Assembly: GCA_011375275.1 (NCBI GenBank)
Contig: DRLW01000630.1
Location: 1 to 7,501 of the forward strand
Reading direction: 5' to 3'
Length of the DNA: 7,501 nucleotides
Source of the DNA: Bacteroidota bacterium
Lineage (GTDB): Bacteria > Zhuqueibacterota > Zhuqueibacteria > Zhuqueibacterales > Geothermadaptataceae
Under the pieces are notes generated by a model. That model was not told the DNA's origin and ran no database searches. It was given only the letters and a program-made list of their open reading frames with translations. Shown here piece by piece: positions 1-4,424 of the stretch. The first letter of the stretch is position 1; each line of letters begins with the position of its first letter. The translations under genes were made by a program, and so were the position numbers.

Positions 1-318
1 TTGCTCCGTGAAGCGTTATATCTGCTGCGCAGCCGCGATACGGATCTGGATAAGCTGGGACTTCTGTTGAACCGCCATCACGAACAGCTCCGAGACCGCA
101 AGCGCATATCGACAGAAAAAATCGACGCCATGCTCGCTGCGAGTCTGGAAGCCGGAGCACTGGGTGGCAAAATCAATGGTTCTGGCGGTGGTGGGTGCAT
201 GTTTGCTCTGGCACCGGGCAGGGAAGAACACGTGGCTGCGGCAATCCGTGCGCAGGGCGGCGTGCCCCATCTGCTGACGATTGATCCCGGAGCCTGTGTT
301 GAAGAAATCGGCTGGTGA
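1..318 (+). CDS. GHMP-family sugar kinase, C-terminal part (5' truncated by window edge)
   Basis: About 105 residues of the C-terminal domain of a GHMP kinase (galactokinase/mevalonate kinase/heptose kinase superfamily), cytoplasmic enzymes that phosphorylate a sugar or similar alcohol with ATP. The key sign is the glycine-rich motif GGKINGSGGGGC at residues 55-66, the family's third conserved motif, preceded by a helical stretch (LLLNRHHEQLRD, 21-32) resembling galactokinase-like members. The N-terminal ATP-binding domain is missing, so the gene begins before the window and the TTG at base 1 is not evidence of a start. The stop is TGA at 316-318. The exact substrate cannot be told: galactokinase, fucokinase-like or heptose-7-phosphate kinase all remain possible. 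With rmlA 1.8 kb downstream, a role in activated-sugar supply is a reasonable inference. Confidence 0.82.
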   Translation: MLREALYLLRSRDTDLDKLGLLLNRHHEQLRDRKRISTEKIDAMLAASLEAGALGGKINGSGGGGCMFALAPGREEHVAAAIRAQGGVPHLLTIDPGACVEEIGW

Positions 319-407
319 TCACCAGGGGACCAGCCGGAAAGCGCCGTGTGCCGGGCGACGAACTATCCATCCACGATTAACATCACGCTACAGGGTAATT
401 TCTTTTC

Positions 408-425
408 TATAATGTAAAATTTACA
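408..425 (+). promoter_or_regulatory. TATAAT box overlapping the dyad TGTAAA-A-TTTACA
   Basis: A perfect -10 consensus TATAAT lies at 408-413, and a perfect 6-bp inverted repeat with one central base (TGTAAA A TTTACA) lies at 413-425. The dyad is placed where a repressor could block a promoter. No good -35 hexamer is found 16-18 bp upstream, so promoter activity is uncertain and would need an activator or an unusual sigma factor. The half-sites resemble those of TyrR boxes, but those have six spacer bases, so I do not assign a regulator. Confidence 0.3.
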
Positions 426-525
426 CCGCTCTGCCTTCCAATCAAAAAGCCTTCTTATTAAGTCTCGCCTTTAACTGTTTAAAAAATATAGTGATAGGGT
501 ATTCGCTTAAAACGCGGAATTGCTT

Positions 526-541
526 TGGCACTGCCTTTGCC
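526..541 (+). promoter_or_regulatory. Candidate sigma-54 (RpoN) -24/-12 promoter
   Basis: The sequence TGGCACTGCCTTTGCC fits the RpoN consensus TGGCACG-N4-TTGCA: the invariant GG (527-528) and GC (539-540) have the correct spacing, and only the seventh and last bases differ. Transcription would start near base 552, leaving a leader of roughly 110 nt before the gene at 665. A sigma-54 promoter needs an enhancer-binding activator bound upstream; no specific site was recognised. By inference it controls both 665-988 and 1080-1901, since the first terminator found downstream is at 1964-2001. Confidence 0.6.
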
Positions 542-555
542 TGATGAGCGACGAC

Positions 556-586
556 GCGGATGCAGATGCGCTGTAACGGCATCCGC
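556..586 (+). promoter_or_regulatory. Leader hairpin GCGGATGC / GCATCCGC
   Basis: A perfect 8-bp inverted repeat, 556-563 with 579-586, with a 15-nt loop. It starts a few bases after the start site expected from the sigma-54 candidate, so the transcript would carry it almost at its 5' end. There is no T run, so it is not a terminator. A role in message stability or as a binding site is possible but unproven. Confidence 0.4.
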
Positions 587-636
587 ACTACCTGGAATCC
601 GCCGGTTCTGTTTTACACATCCCGGTGGAGCAAACA

Positions 637-661
637 GCTTGTTCAACAAGCGAGGAGGTGA
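637..661 (+). promoter_or_regulatory. 15-bp dyad abutting a near-perfect Shine-Dalgarno
   Basis: GCTTGTT C AACAAGC (637-651) is a perfect 7-bp inverted repeat about one central base. Two bases later comes GGAGGTGA (654-661), an eight-base perfect complement to the 3' end of 16S rRNA, three bases before the ATG at 665. This ribosome binding site fixes the start of the membrane protein. As RNA the dyad could form a 5-bp stem with a 5-nt loop next to the ribosome site; as DNA it could be an operator. Confidence 0.55.
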
Positions 662-664
662 AAG

Positions 665-988
665 ATGAGTACAGGACAGATCATTCTCGTCGTGCTGGCA
701 ACTCTTGCTGTTGCGCGCGCCTTTATCATTCTCGGCGAGCTCAACTACCCGCAGCGCTGGCTGAACTATCCGATCGCAGTAGCAGCAGGGCTGGTCGGTG
801 CTTCCCTGAGTCTGCGCTCGGCGCTGTTCGATGATGTTGCGCTGCTGGTGTGTCTGGCCTTTGCCACAGGTGCCCTGGCGCTCTATCATCTGGTGCGCTG
901 GCAGGTCTTGCGTGCCATGGCCCGCCGTGTTCTCGAGCTGGATGAAAGCGAACAGCCGGAGTTCAGTACACTGACGGCCCAAAATTAA
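665..988 (+). CDS. Small three-helix inner-membrane protein of unknown function
   Basis: A 107-residue protein with no family I recognise. It has three hydrophobic stretches at about residues 4-24, 36-52 and 57-78, joined by short loops (ELNYPQRWLNYP at 25-36; RSALFDD at 51-57). A basic segment (RWQVLRAMARR, 78-88) is followed by an acidic and polar tail (LDESEQPEF, 92-100). The positive-inside rule suggests that the C-terminal tail is cytoplasmic. The start is firm because of the exact Shine-Dalgarno at 654-661. It stands 91 bp before the LysM gene with only a hairpin between them, so co-transcription is likely, probably from the sigma-54 site at 526-541. Being paired with an envelope LysM protein suggests an envelope role, but no enzymatic motif is visible. 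Confidence 0.85.
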   Translation: MSTGQIILVVLATLAVARAFIILGELNYPQRWLNYPIAVAAGLVGASLSLRSALFDDVALLVCLAFATGALALYHLVRWQVLRAMARRVLELDESEQPEFSTLTAQN

Positions 989-1021
989 GCAAATAACCCT
1001 TCATTTTGATAACCCGCTACA

Positions 1022-1049
1022 CCCATGCGATGCCCTGGCGTCGCATGGG
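1022..1049 (+). promoter_or_regulatory. Intercistronic hairpin CCCATGCGA / TCGCATGGG
   Basis: A perfect 9-bp inverted repeat (1022-1030 with 1041-1049) that can extend inward by a T-G wobble and two G-C pairs to a 12-bp stem with a 4-nt loop. It sits between the membrane-protein and LysM genes, about 20 nt before the latter's Shine-Dalgarno. No T run follows, so termination is unlikely. A processing or stability element that sets different levels of the two products is the more plausible reading (inference). Confidence 0.5.
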
Positions 1050-1079
1050 CAGCTCGGGAAACCAAACAGGAGAAAAACG

Positions 1080-1901
1080 ATGAGAGCATTTGTACACGGC
1101 CTGATTCTGGCCATGGCCCTAACCCTCGTGGTTTCGCACGGGGAAGTGCTGTTCAGCAAGCGCATGTATCTGGGCGAATCCCGGATTCATACCATTCAGG
1201 AAGGCGAATATCTCAGCCGTCTGGCGCAGGATTACTATGGCGATGCCGAGTACTGGCGCCAGCTCGCGCTCATCAACCGGGCGCCGGACCCTGACGGTAT
1301 CTATCCCGGCGAGCAGATTTTGCTGCCGGGTATCGGTGTGATGAACAAGCTGCGCCAGGCACGGCGTCTGTCCGAAGTCAACAGCCTGGTATCTTTGGAA
1401 GAGCGTGCCGCAGAAGTCGAGAGCATCGAGCAGGCGCGGGAGTTTACCCAGCGCCGGGAGATACTGCAGGAGCAGACCCAGCCAGCCACACCTGCGCCAG
1501 AGACGGTTTCCGAACCGGCTGAAGAGACTGAAGTTTCTGCGACAGATGATCTGACTCTGCTCCCGGATGAGCCTGCTTCCACGGAAGACGAGCCCCTTGC
1601 TGCTAAAAACATGACGCCTTACCCGGCAACGCAGACTGTGGCGGACAGCCGCAGTGGTGGCTGGTTCCTGTTCTTCCTGTTGATGGCTGGTGCAGGTATT
1701 TTTGGCTACGGCTTTTACCTGTTCCGCAAACATTCGCGTCTGGAAGATGATACCGAACTCGAGGCCACGCCTATCGACGCTTTTGCCGATGCCCAGAAAG
1801 ATGCAGACGCTTCTCCGGACTTCAGCGATCTGTTGCTCGGTCGTGATGACGAGAAAAAAGACAAGAAAAAAGCTGAGGACAAGGCAGCTGTTTTGCACTG
1901 A
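1080..1901 (+). CDS. LysM-domain envelope protein with C-terminal membrane anchor (FimV-like layout)
   Basis: A 273-residue protein. Residues about 3-19 form a signal or signal-anchor segment. A LysM domain, which binds peptidoglycan or other N-acetylglucosamine polymers, covers about 36-83 (HTIQEGEYLSRLAQDYYG at its start, then YWRQLALINR and YPGEQILLP). A charged, probably coiled-coil helix follows (about 90-130), then a Pro/Glu/Thr-rich acidic linker (133-190), one transmembrane helix (about 194-215, WFLFFLLMAGAGIFGYGFYLF) capped by RKHSR, and a 58-residue charged tail ending in a Lys/Asp-rich stretch. The predicted topology is LysM in the periplasm and tail in the cytoplasm. This resembles a shortened FimV (periplasmic LysM, membrane helix, cytoplasmic acidic region), but the FimV C-terminal TPR part is not present. 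The start is supported by AGGAG at 1068-1072. It is likely co-transcribed with the gene at 665 and ends before the terminator at 1964. Confidence 0.88.
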   Translation: MRAFVHGLILAMALTLVVSHGEVLFSKRMYLGESRIHTIQEGEYLSRLAQDYYGDAEYWRQLALINRAPDPDGIYPGEQILLPGIGVMNKLRQARRLSEVNSLVSLEERAAEVESIEQAREFTQRREILQEQTQPATPAPETVSEPAEETEVSATDDLTLLPDEPASTEDEPLAAKNMTPYPATQTVADSRSGGWFLFFLLMAGAGIFGYGFYLFRKHSRLEDDTELEATPIDAFADAQKDADASPDFSDLLLGRDDEKKDKKKAEDKAAVLH

Positions 1902-1963
1902 TGGCACGAAAACGATTCCCGTTCCCGAAAAGGGTTAGCTTCCTCTGACCCTGTTCAACCCCG

Positions 1964-2001
1964 AAGCCCTGTCTCCTGCCCGGAGGCGGGGCTTTTATTT
2001 T
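1964..2001 (+). terminator. Rho-independent terminator of the membrane/LysM unit
   Basis: Left arm 1964-1976 (AAGCCCTGTCTCC) pairs with right arm 1982-1994 (GGAGGCGGGGCTT) over 13 positions, including two G-T wobbles, around a 5-nt loop. It is followed by a T-rich tail (TTTTATTTT, 1993-2001). It closes the unit 63 bp after the LysM stop and insulates the downstream rmlA. Confidence 0.88.
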
Positions 2002-2004
2002 CGG

Positions 2005-2033
2005 TTGCATCGCAGGGGAAAATCGGCTATTTT
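2005..2033 (+). promoter_or_regulatory. Candidate sigma-70 promoter for rmlA
   Basis: TTGCAT (2005-2010) and TATTTT (2028-2033) are separated by 17 bp, the optimal spacing, and lie just after the terminator and about 50 bp before the rmlA start. The hexamers match the consensus only 3/6 and 4/6, so this is a positional as much as a sequence argument. Confidence 0.35.
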
Positions 2034-2081
2034 CGGACACCGCAAACCCGAAATCAGGAATCGATTCGACAGGAGCACAGC

Positions 2082-2948
2082 ATGAAGGGCATCATTCTGG
2101 CCGGCGGCAGCGGCACGCGGCTTTTCCCGGTCACCCAAACGGTCAGCAAGCAGCTTTTACCCATCTATGACAAACCCATGGTTTACTACCCTCTTTCGGT
2201 ACTCATGCTCGCCGGCATCCGCGACATACTCATCATTTCCACCCCCCATGATCTGCCCCTTTTTCGCAAACTTTTCGGCACAGGCGAGCACATCGGCCTG
2301 TCCTTCAGCTATGCAGAACAGCCCCGGCCCGAAGGCCTTGCGCAGGCGTTCCACATCGGTGAGGAGTTTCTCGATGGCGACCGTGCGGCCCTGATTCTCG
2401 GGGATAATATTTTTTATGGCCACGGCCTGCCGGAAATGTTGCACGAAGCTGTACGCCGCGAGCAGGGTGCCACAGTGTTCGGCTATTATGTCAGCGATCC
2501 GCAACGCTATGGCGTGGTCGAGTTTGATCAGCAGGGCACGGTGATCAGCATCGAAGAAAAACCGCAACAGCCAAAGTCCAACTATGCAGTCACAGGGCTG
2601 TATTTTTATGACCAGCATGTCTGTGAATACGCCAGAACTCTGAAGCCATCGGCGCGCGGCGAGCTGGAAATAACCGATCTGAACCGCATCTATCTCGAGC
2701 AAGGTGCGTTGCACGTCGAGCTGCTGGGCCGCGGTTTTGCCTGGCTGGATACCGGCACGCACGACTCCCTCACCGACGCCAGCCAATTCGTGGCCACGGT
2801 TGAACAACGGCAGGGATTGAAAGTCTCCTGCATCGAAGAAATCGCTTACAACATGGGGTATATCGACGCCGCCCAGCTCGCCAGGCTGGCAGAACCGTTG
2901 AAGAAAAACCAGTATGGCCAGTACCTGCTCTCCCTCCTGAGCCGCTGA
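2082..2948 (+). CDS. rfbA: Glucose-1-phosphate thymidylyltransferase (RmlA/RfbA)
   Basis: A cytoplasmic enzyme (EC 2.7.7.24) that joins dTTP and glucose-1-phosphate to give dTDP-glucose and pyrophosphate, the first step to dTDP-L-rhamnose and other dTDP-sugars of surface polysaccharides. The 288-residue length is normal for the family. Visible signatures are the nucleotide-binding loop GGSGTRL (8-14) followed by KQLLPIYDKPMVYYPLS (23-39), LGDNIFYG (106-113) with the metal-binding Asp108, the EEKP motif (158-161), and GRGFAWLDTGTHDSL (216-230) with the second catalytic Asp223. All key residues appear present. The start is supported by AGGAG at 2071-2075, six bases before ATG. It stands alone here: rmlB, rmlC and rmlD are not in the window, and a terminator precedes it, so it probably has its own promoter. 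The link to the upstream sugar kinase is by pathway theme only. Confidence 0.97.
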   Translation: MKGIILAGGSGTRLFPVTQTVSKQLLPIYDKPMVYYPLSVLMLAGIRDILIISTPHDLPLFRKLFGTGEHIGLSFSYAEQPRPEGLAQAFHIGEEFLDGDRAALILGDNIFYGHGLPEMLHEAVRREQGATVFGYYVSDPQRYGVVEFDQQGTVISIEEKPQQPKSNYAVTGLYFYDQHVCEYARTLKPSARGELEITDLNRIYLEQGALHVELLGRGFAWLDTGTHDSLTDASQFVATVEQRQGLKVSCIEEIAYNMGYIDAAQLARLAEPLKKNQYGQYLLSLLSR

Positions 2949-3070
2949 CCAGGACAAGAGGCCTCAGGGTTTTATCGGTAACGGAACAGGAACCCCTGTA
3001 GCCTGAAAAATTCGCAGACCTTGAGGTGTCTGCTCTGCTGCTGTCTTCTGATAGATTAGATGAAACCTTC

Positions 3071-3237
3071 CCCGGTTATCCGGTTTATTGCGCACGGTTG
3101 CAGCTTTTCAACCGGACTGCCTGAGAACAGCACGTGCCCGAAAAGATGAGATTCCGGCACTGCGCTTCGCTTGGCTGGAATGACAGATGGCGGGATACGG
3201 GCGAGGCTTGGTTTGCTGAGTAAGCTGGACACCCGGA
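3071..3237. repeat. MITE-like intergenic repeat, copy 1 (degenerate)
   Basis: Bases 3131-3237 align without gaps to 4255-4361 with 19 mismatches in 107 columns by hand count (about 82% identity); weaker similarity extends to 3121. The right end (GCTGAGTAAGCTGGACACCC, 3215-3234) is a decayed form of the right end of copy 2. The left end near 3071 (CCGGTTATCCGGTTTA from 3072) resembles the inverse of that right end. Inside, ATTCCGGC (3151-3158) and GCTGGAAT (3174-3181) can form a hairpin. There is no coding content; the element appears non-autonomous and old. Confidence 0.7.
3087..3116. repeat. 30-nt direct repeat, first copy
   Basis: Shares an exact 16-mer, ATTGCGCACGGTTGCA, and 26 of 30 bases in all with 3243-3272. 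This copy can fold as CGGTTG (3095-3100) with CAACCG (3109-3114) around an 8-nt loop. The core TTGCGCACGG also recurs at 4107-4116 as the end of the 62-bp inverted-repeat element, so it is a small repeat family of its own. Confidence 0.75.
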
Positions 3238-3242
3238 GATTC

Positions 3243-3300
3243 ATTGCGCACGGTTGCATCTTGATAACCGGATCAGGCCCGGCCGGCTGAGTTATCCGCA
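3243..3300. repeat. 30-nt direct repeat, second copy, plus a repeat end fragment
   Basis: 3243-3272 is the partner of 3087-3116, 156 bp further on. Directly after it, GGATCAGGCCCGG (3270-3282) and GCTGAGTTATCCGCA (3286-3300) match parts of the right end of the element at 4158-4361 (GGATCAGGCCCGG at 4323-4335, GCTGAGTTAACCG at 4339-4351). It therefore looks like a fragment of a third element copy joined to the 30-nt repeat. Confidence 0.65.
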
Positions 3301-3391
3301 CAGGCTGAGATGTCGCTTCAGGGGGAACGTTTTTTCAGGTATCGCACTATTTTCAAAGTTTGAATTGATCAGGTGATGGTGGTTACAGCTC

Positions 3392-3925
3392 ATGGCGTTG
3401 AGATTGATTCTTTTTTCGCTGGCCGTGCTCGGCAGCCTGTTGTCTGAAGCCTGTGTTTATCAGCAGCAGCGCGTGCGCGGGCTTGGGCAGGTCAATACCT
3501 CCCTTGCAGAATGTATCCGTCTCGAAAACCGGGTTTTCGAACTGGTCAATGCTGTGCGGTCCTATCGCGATTTGCCGGTGCTGGCCCTGGATGAAGAGTT
3601 GCGTGCGCTCGCCAGAAAACATTCTCGCGATATGCAGTCCCGGCGGTACTTTGACCATGAAAATCCGGAAGGCCAACTGCCCTGGGACCGGGCGCGGGAG
3701 GCACGGATTGCGTTTATCGCTGTTGGTGAAAATATCGCGATGAATATCGGGACAGATGATCCGGCAGGCTACGCGGTCAAAGGCTGGCTTGATTCGCCGG
3801 CCCACAAGGCGATTCTCCTCGATGAAGAAGGCTACGGCTGGACGCACACCGGTGTCGGCGTGGCGATTTCACCGCGGGGAGGATACTATTTTACCCAGTT
3901 ATTCATGCGCCCGCGAGAGAAATGA
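3392..3925 (+). CDS. Secreted CAP/SCP-domain protein (YkwD-like)
   Basis: A 177-residue protein with an export signal (residues 1-20, hydrophobic core LILFSLAVLGSLL) followed by a single CAP domain at about 44-173. Family marks are the ALARKHSRDM helix (72-81), YFDHENPEG (87-95), VGENIAMN (111-118) and SPAHKAILL (135-143), then GVGVAISPRGGYYFTQLF (154-171). His89, Glu113 and His138 are at positions that form the CAP cavity and usual metal site. The Cys at 21 (LLSEAC) is close to a lipobox but has Ser at -3 and Glu at -2, so lipidation is doubtful and signal-peptidase cleavage is equally possible. Bacterial CAP proteins are extracytoplasmic with mostly unknown activities. No good Shine-Dalgarno precedes ATG 3392, so the start is reasonable but not proven. 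The gene stands alone between two repeat clusters. Confidence 0.9.
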   Translation: MALRLILFSLAVLGSLLSEACVYQQQRVRGLGQVNTSLAECIRLENRVFELVNAVRSYRDLPVLALDEELRALARKHSRDMQSRRYFDHENPEGQLPWDRAREARIAFIAVGENIAMNIGTDDPAGYAVKGWLDSPAHKAILLDEEGYGWTHTGVGVAISPRGGYYFTQLFMRPREK

Positions 3926-4021
3926 TGGCGTGCCGCTATCTTCGTGCTTTGGGCATGCCGCTTTTATGAGCACTGTTTCGCACCAGCTTTTGGTTTTTGC
4001 TATCAGCAAAACTTATTTTAC

Positions 4022-4050
4022 TTGAGAAAATTAAGAACTATTAGTATTAT
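4022..4050 (+). promoter_or_regulatory. Candidate sigma-70 promoter reading toward gcvP
   Basis: TTGAGA (4022-4027) and TATTAT (4045-4050) are each one base from consensus and separated by exactly 17 bp, in an AT-rich patch. An AT-only 9-bp inverted repeat, GAAAATTAA (4026-4034) with TTAATTTTC (4051-4059), brackets the -10 box and could be an operator. The expected start is near 4057, giving a leader of about 370 nt before gcvP that contains both repeat elements. No closer promoter was recognised, so this is the best candidate for gcvP. Confidence 0.55.
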
Positions 4051-4056
4051 TTAATT

Positions 4057-4118
4057 TTCCGTGCGCAAATCTGTGCACGTTTCCGTTTTATCTTTCGCCG
4101 GGCGCTTTGCGCACGGAA
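4057..4118. repeat. 62-bp element with perfect 13-bp inverted ends
   Basis: TTCCGTGCGCAAA (4057-4069) is the exact reverse complement of TTTGCGCACGGAA (4106-4118), enclosing 36 bp. The end motif TTGCGCACGG recurs at 3088-3097 and 3244-3253, so this belongs to a local repeat family. In RNA from the promoter at 4022-4050 it would form a stem at the very 5' end of the leader. Confidence 0.75.
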
Positions 4119-4157
4119 CCGGGTGCAACTGCAAAAAATGTCCGGCGGAGTGCTTTT

Positions 4158-4361
4158 TCTGGTTATCCACTTAACTCAGCACAGCACGTGCCTGCACAAG
4201 AACGGTCATTCCGGTTTCCCCGCAGGGGAAGACCGGAATCTCCCTGACAACAGGCACGTACCCGAAAAGATGATATCCCGGCACTGCGCTTCGCCTGGCC
4301 TGAATGACAGATGCCGGTATCTGGATCAGGCCCGGTTTGCTGAGTTAACCGGATACCCGGA
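4158..4361. repeat. MITE-like element, copy 2 (204 bp, 25-bp inverted ends)
   Basis: The left 25 bases (4158-4182) match the reverse complement of the right 25 bases (4337-4361) at 20 of 25 positions without gaps, including a perfect 10-bp core TTAACTCAGC (4171-4180) / GCTGAGTTAA (4339-4348). Nested inside are ACGTGCCTG (4186-4194) with CAGGCACGT (4251-4259), and ATTCCGGTTTCCCC (4208-4221) with GGGGAAGACCGGAAT (4225-4239). The right half is homologous to copy 1 (3131-3237). There is no transposase, so it would be non-autonomous. No clear target-site duplication is visible. Confidence 0.75.
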
Positions 4362-4424
4362 AGCGTTGTTGCACGATTTATGAACTTCTCATGTTATTGA
4401 ATCTCCCGAAAGGCAGGAAATTTC

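Larger units (their letters stand above)
319..664. other. Gene-free regulatory region, 346 bp
   Basis: I see no credible gene here. A 14-bp palindrome CTGGTGATCACCAG (312-325) overlaps the stop codon of the kinase, and GGCTGGT (310-316) can also pair with ACCAGCC (329-335). Neither is followed by a T run, so no standard terminator is visible. Bases about 390-500 are clearly more AT-rich than the flanking genes. The rest holds a TATAAT-like box with a dyad, a sigma-54 site, a leader hairpin and a dyad at the ribosome binding site, listed separately. Confidence 0.7.
2949..3391. other. Gene-free, repeat-bearing region, 443 bp
   Basis: No real gene is seen. After rmlA there are two modest hairpins: AGGCCTCAGGGTT (2959-2971) with AACCCCTGTAGCCT (2991-3004), and GCAGAC (3014-3019) with GTCTGC (3028-3033). 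Neither has a T tail, so no convincing rmlA terminator is visible. From 3071 to 3300 the DNA is made of repeat pieces listed separately. The final 90 bases before the CAP gene contain no promoter I can support. Confidence 0.7.
3926..4424. other. Gene-free, repeat-rich region before gcvP, 499 bp
   Basis: No credible gene. An AT-rich patch (about 4005-4058) contains a promoter candidate, followed by a 62-bp inverted-repeat element (4057-4118) and a 204-bp MITE-like element (4158-4361). A 63-bp stretch remains before gcvP, with AGGA at 4415-4418 as its ribosome site. I looked for glycine riboswitch features and found none. No terminator with a T tract was seen just after the CAP gene. Confidence 0.7.

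Noticed and set aside
1..3. TTG as the start codon of the first gene
   Set aside because: Only the C-terminal half of a GHMP kinase is present, so the frame continues upstream of the window and this TTG is an internal Leu codon.
479..982. 167-residue minus-strand frame
   Set aside because: It is antisense to the small membrane protein and its leader. The plus-strand gene has an ideal ribosome site and coherent membrane helices, while this frame has neither.
1119..1907. 262-residue minus-strand frame
   Set aside because: It is a shadow of the LysM gene, whose plus-strand domain order is clear.
2959..3004. Terminator after rmlA
   Set aside because: An imperfect stem exists but the loop is 19 nt and no T tract follows, so it does not meet the standard for a Rho-independent terminator.
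3056..3301. 81-residue minus-strand frame containing VIPAKRSAVPES
   Set aside because: This is the translation of the intergenic repeat. Peptides of this type are common spurious products of dispersed proteobacterial repeats, and there is no ribosome site.
4123..4383. 86-residue plus-strand frame just before gcvP
   Set aside because: It runs straight through the inverted-repeat element, has no Shine-Dalgarno and no domain, and its length is explained by chance.
4119..4424. Glycine riboswitch ahead of gcvP
   Set aside because: I looked for the conserved paired-aptamer features and did not find them; the structure here is explained by the repeat palindromes.
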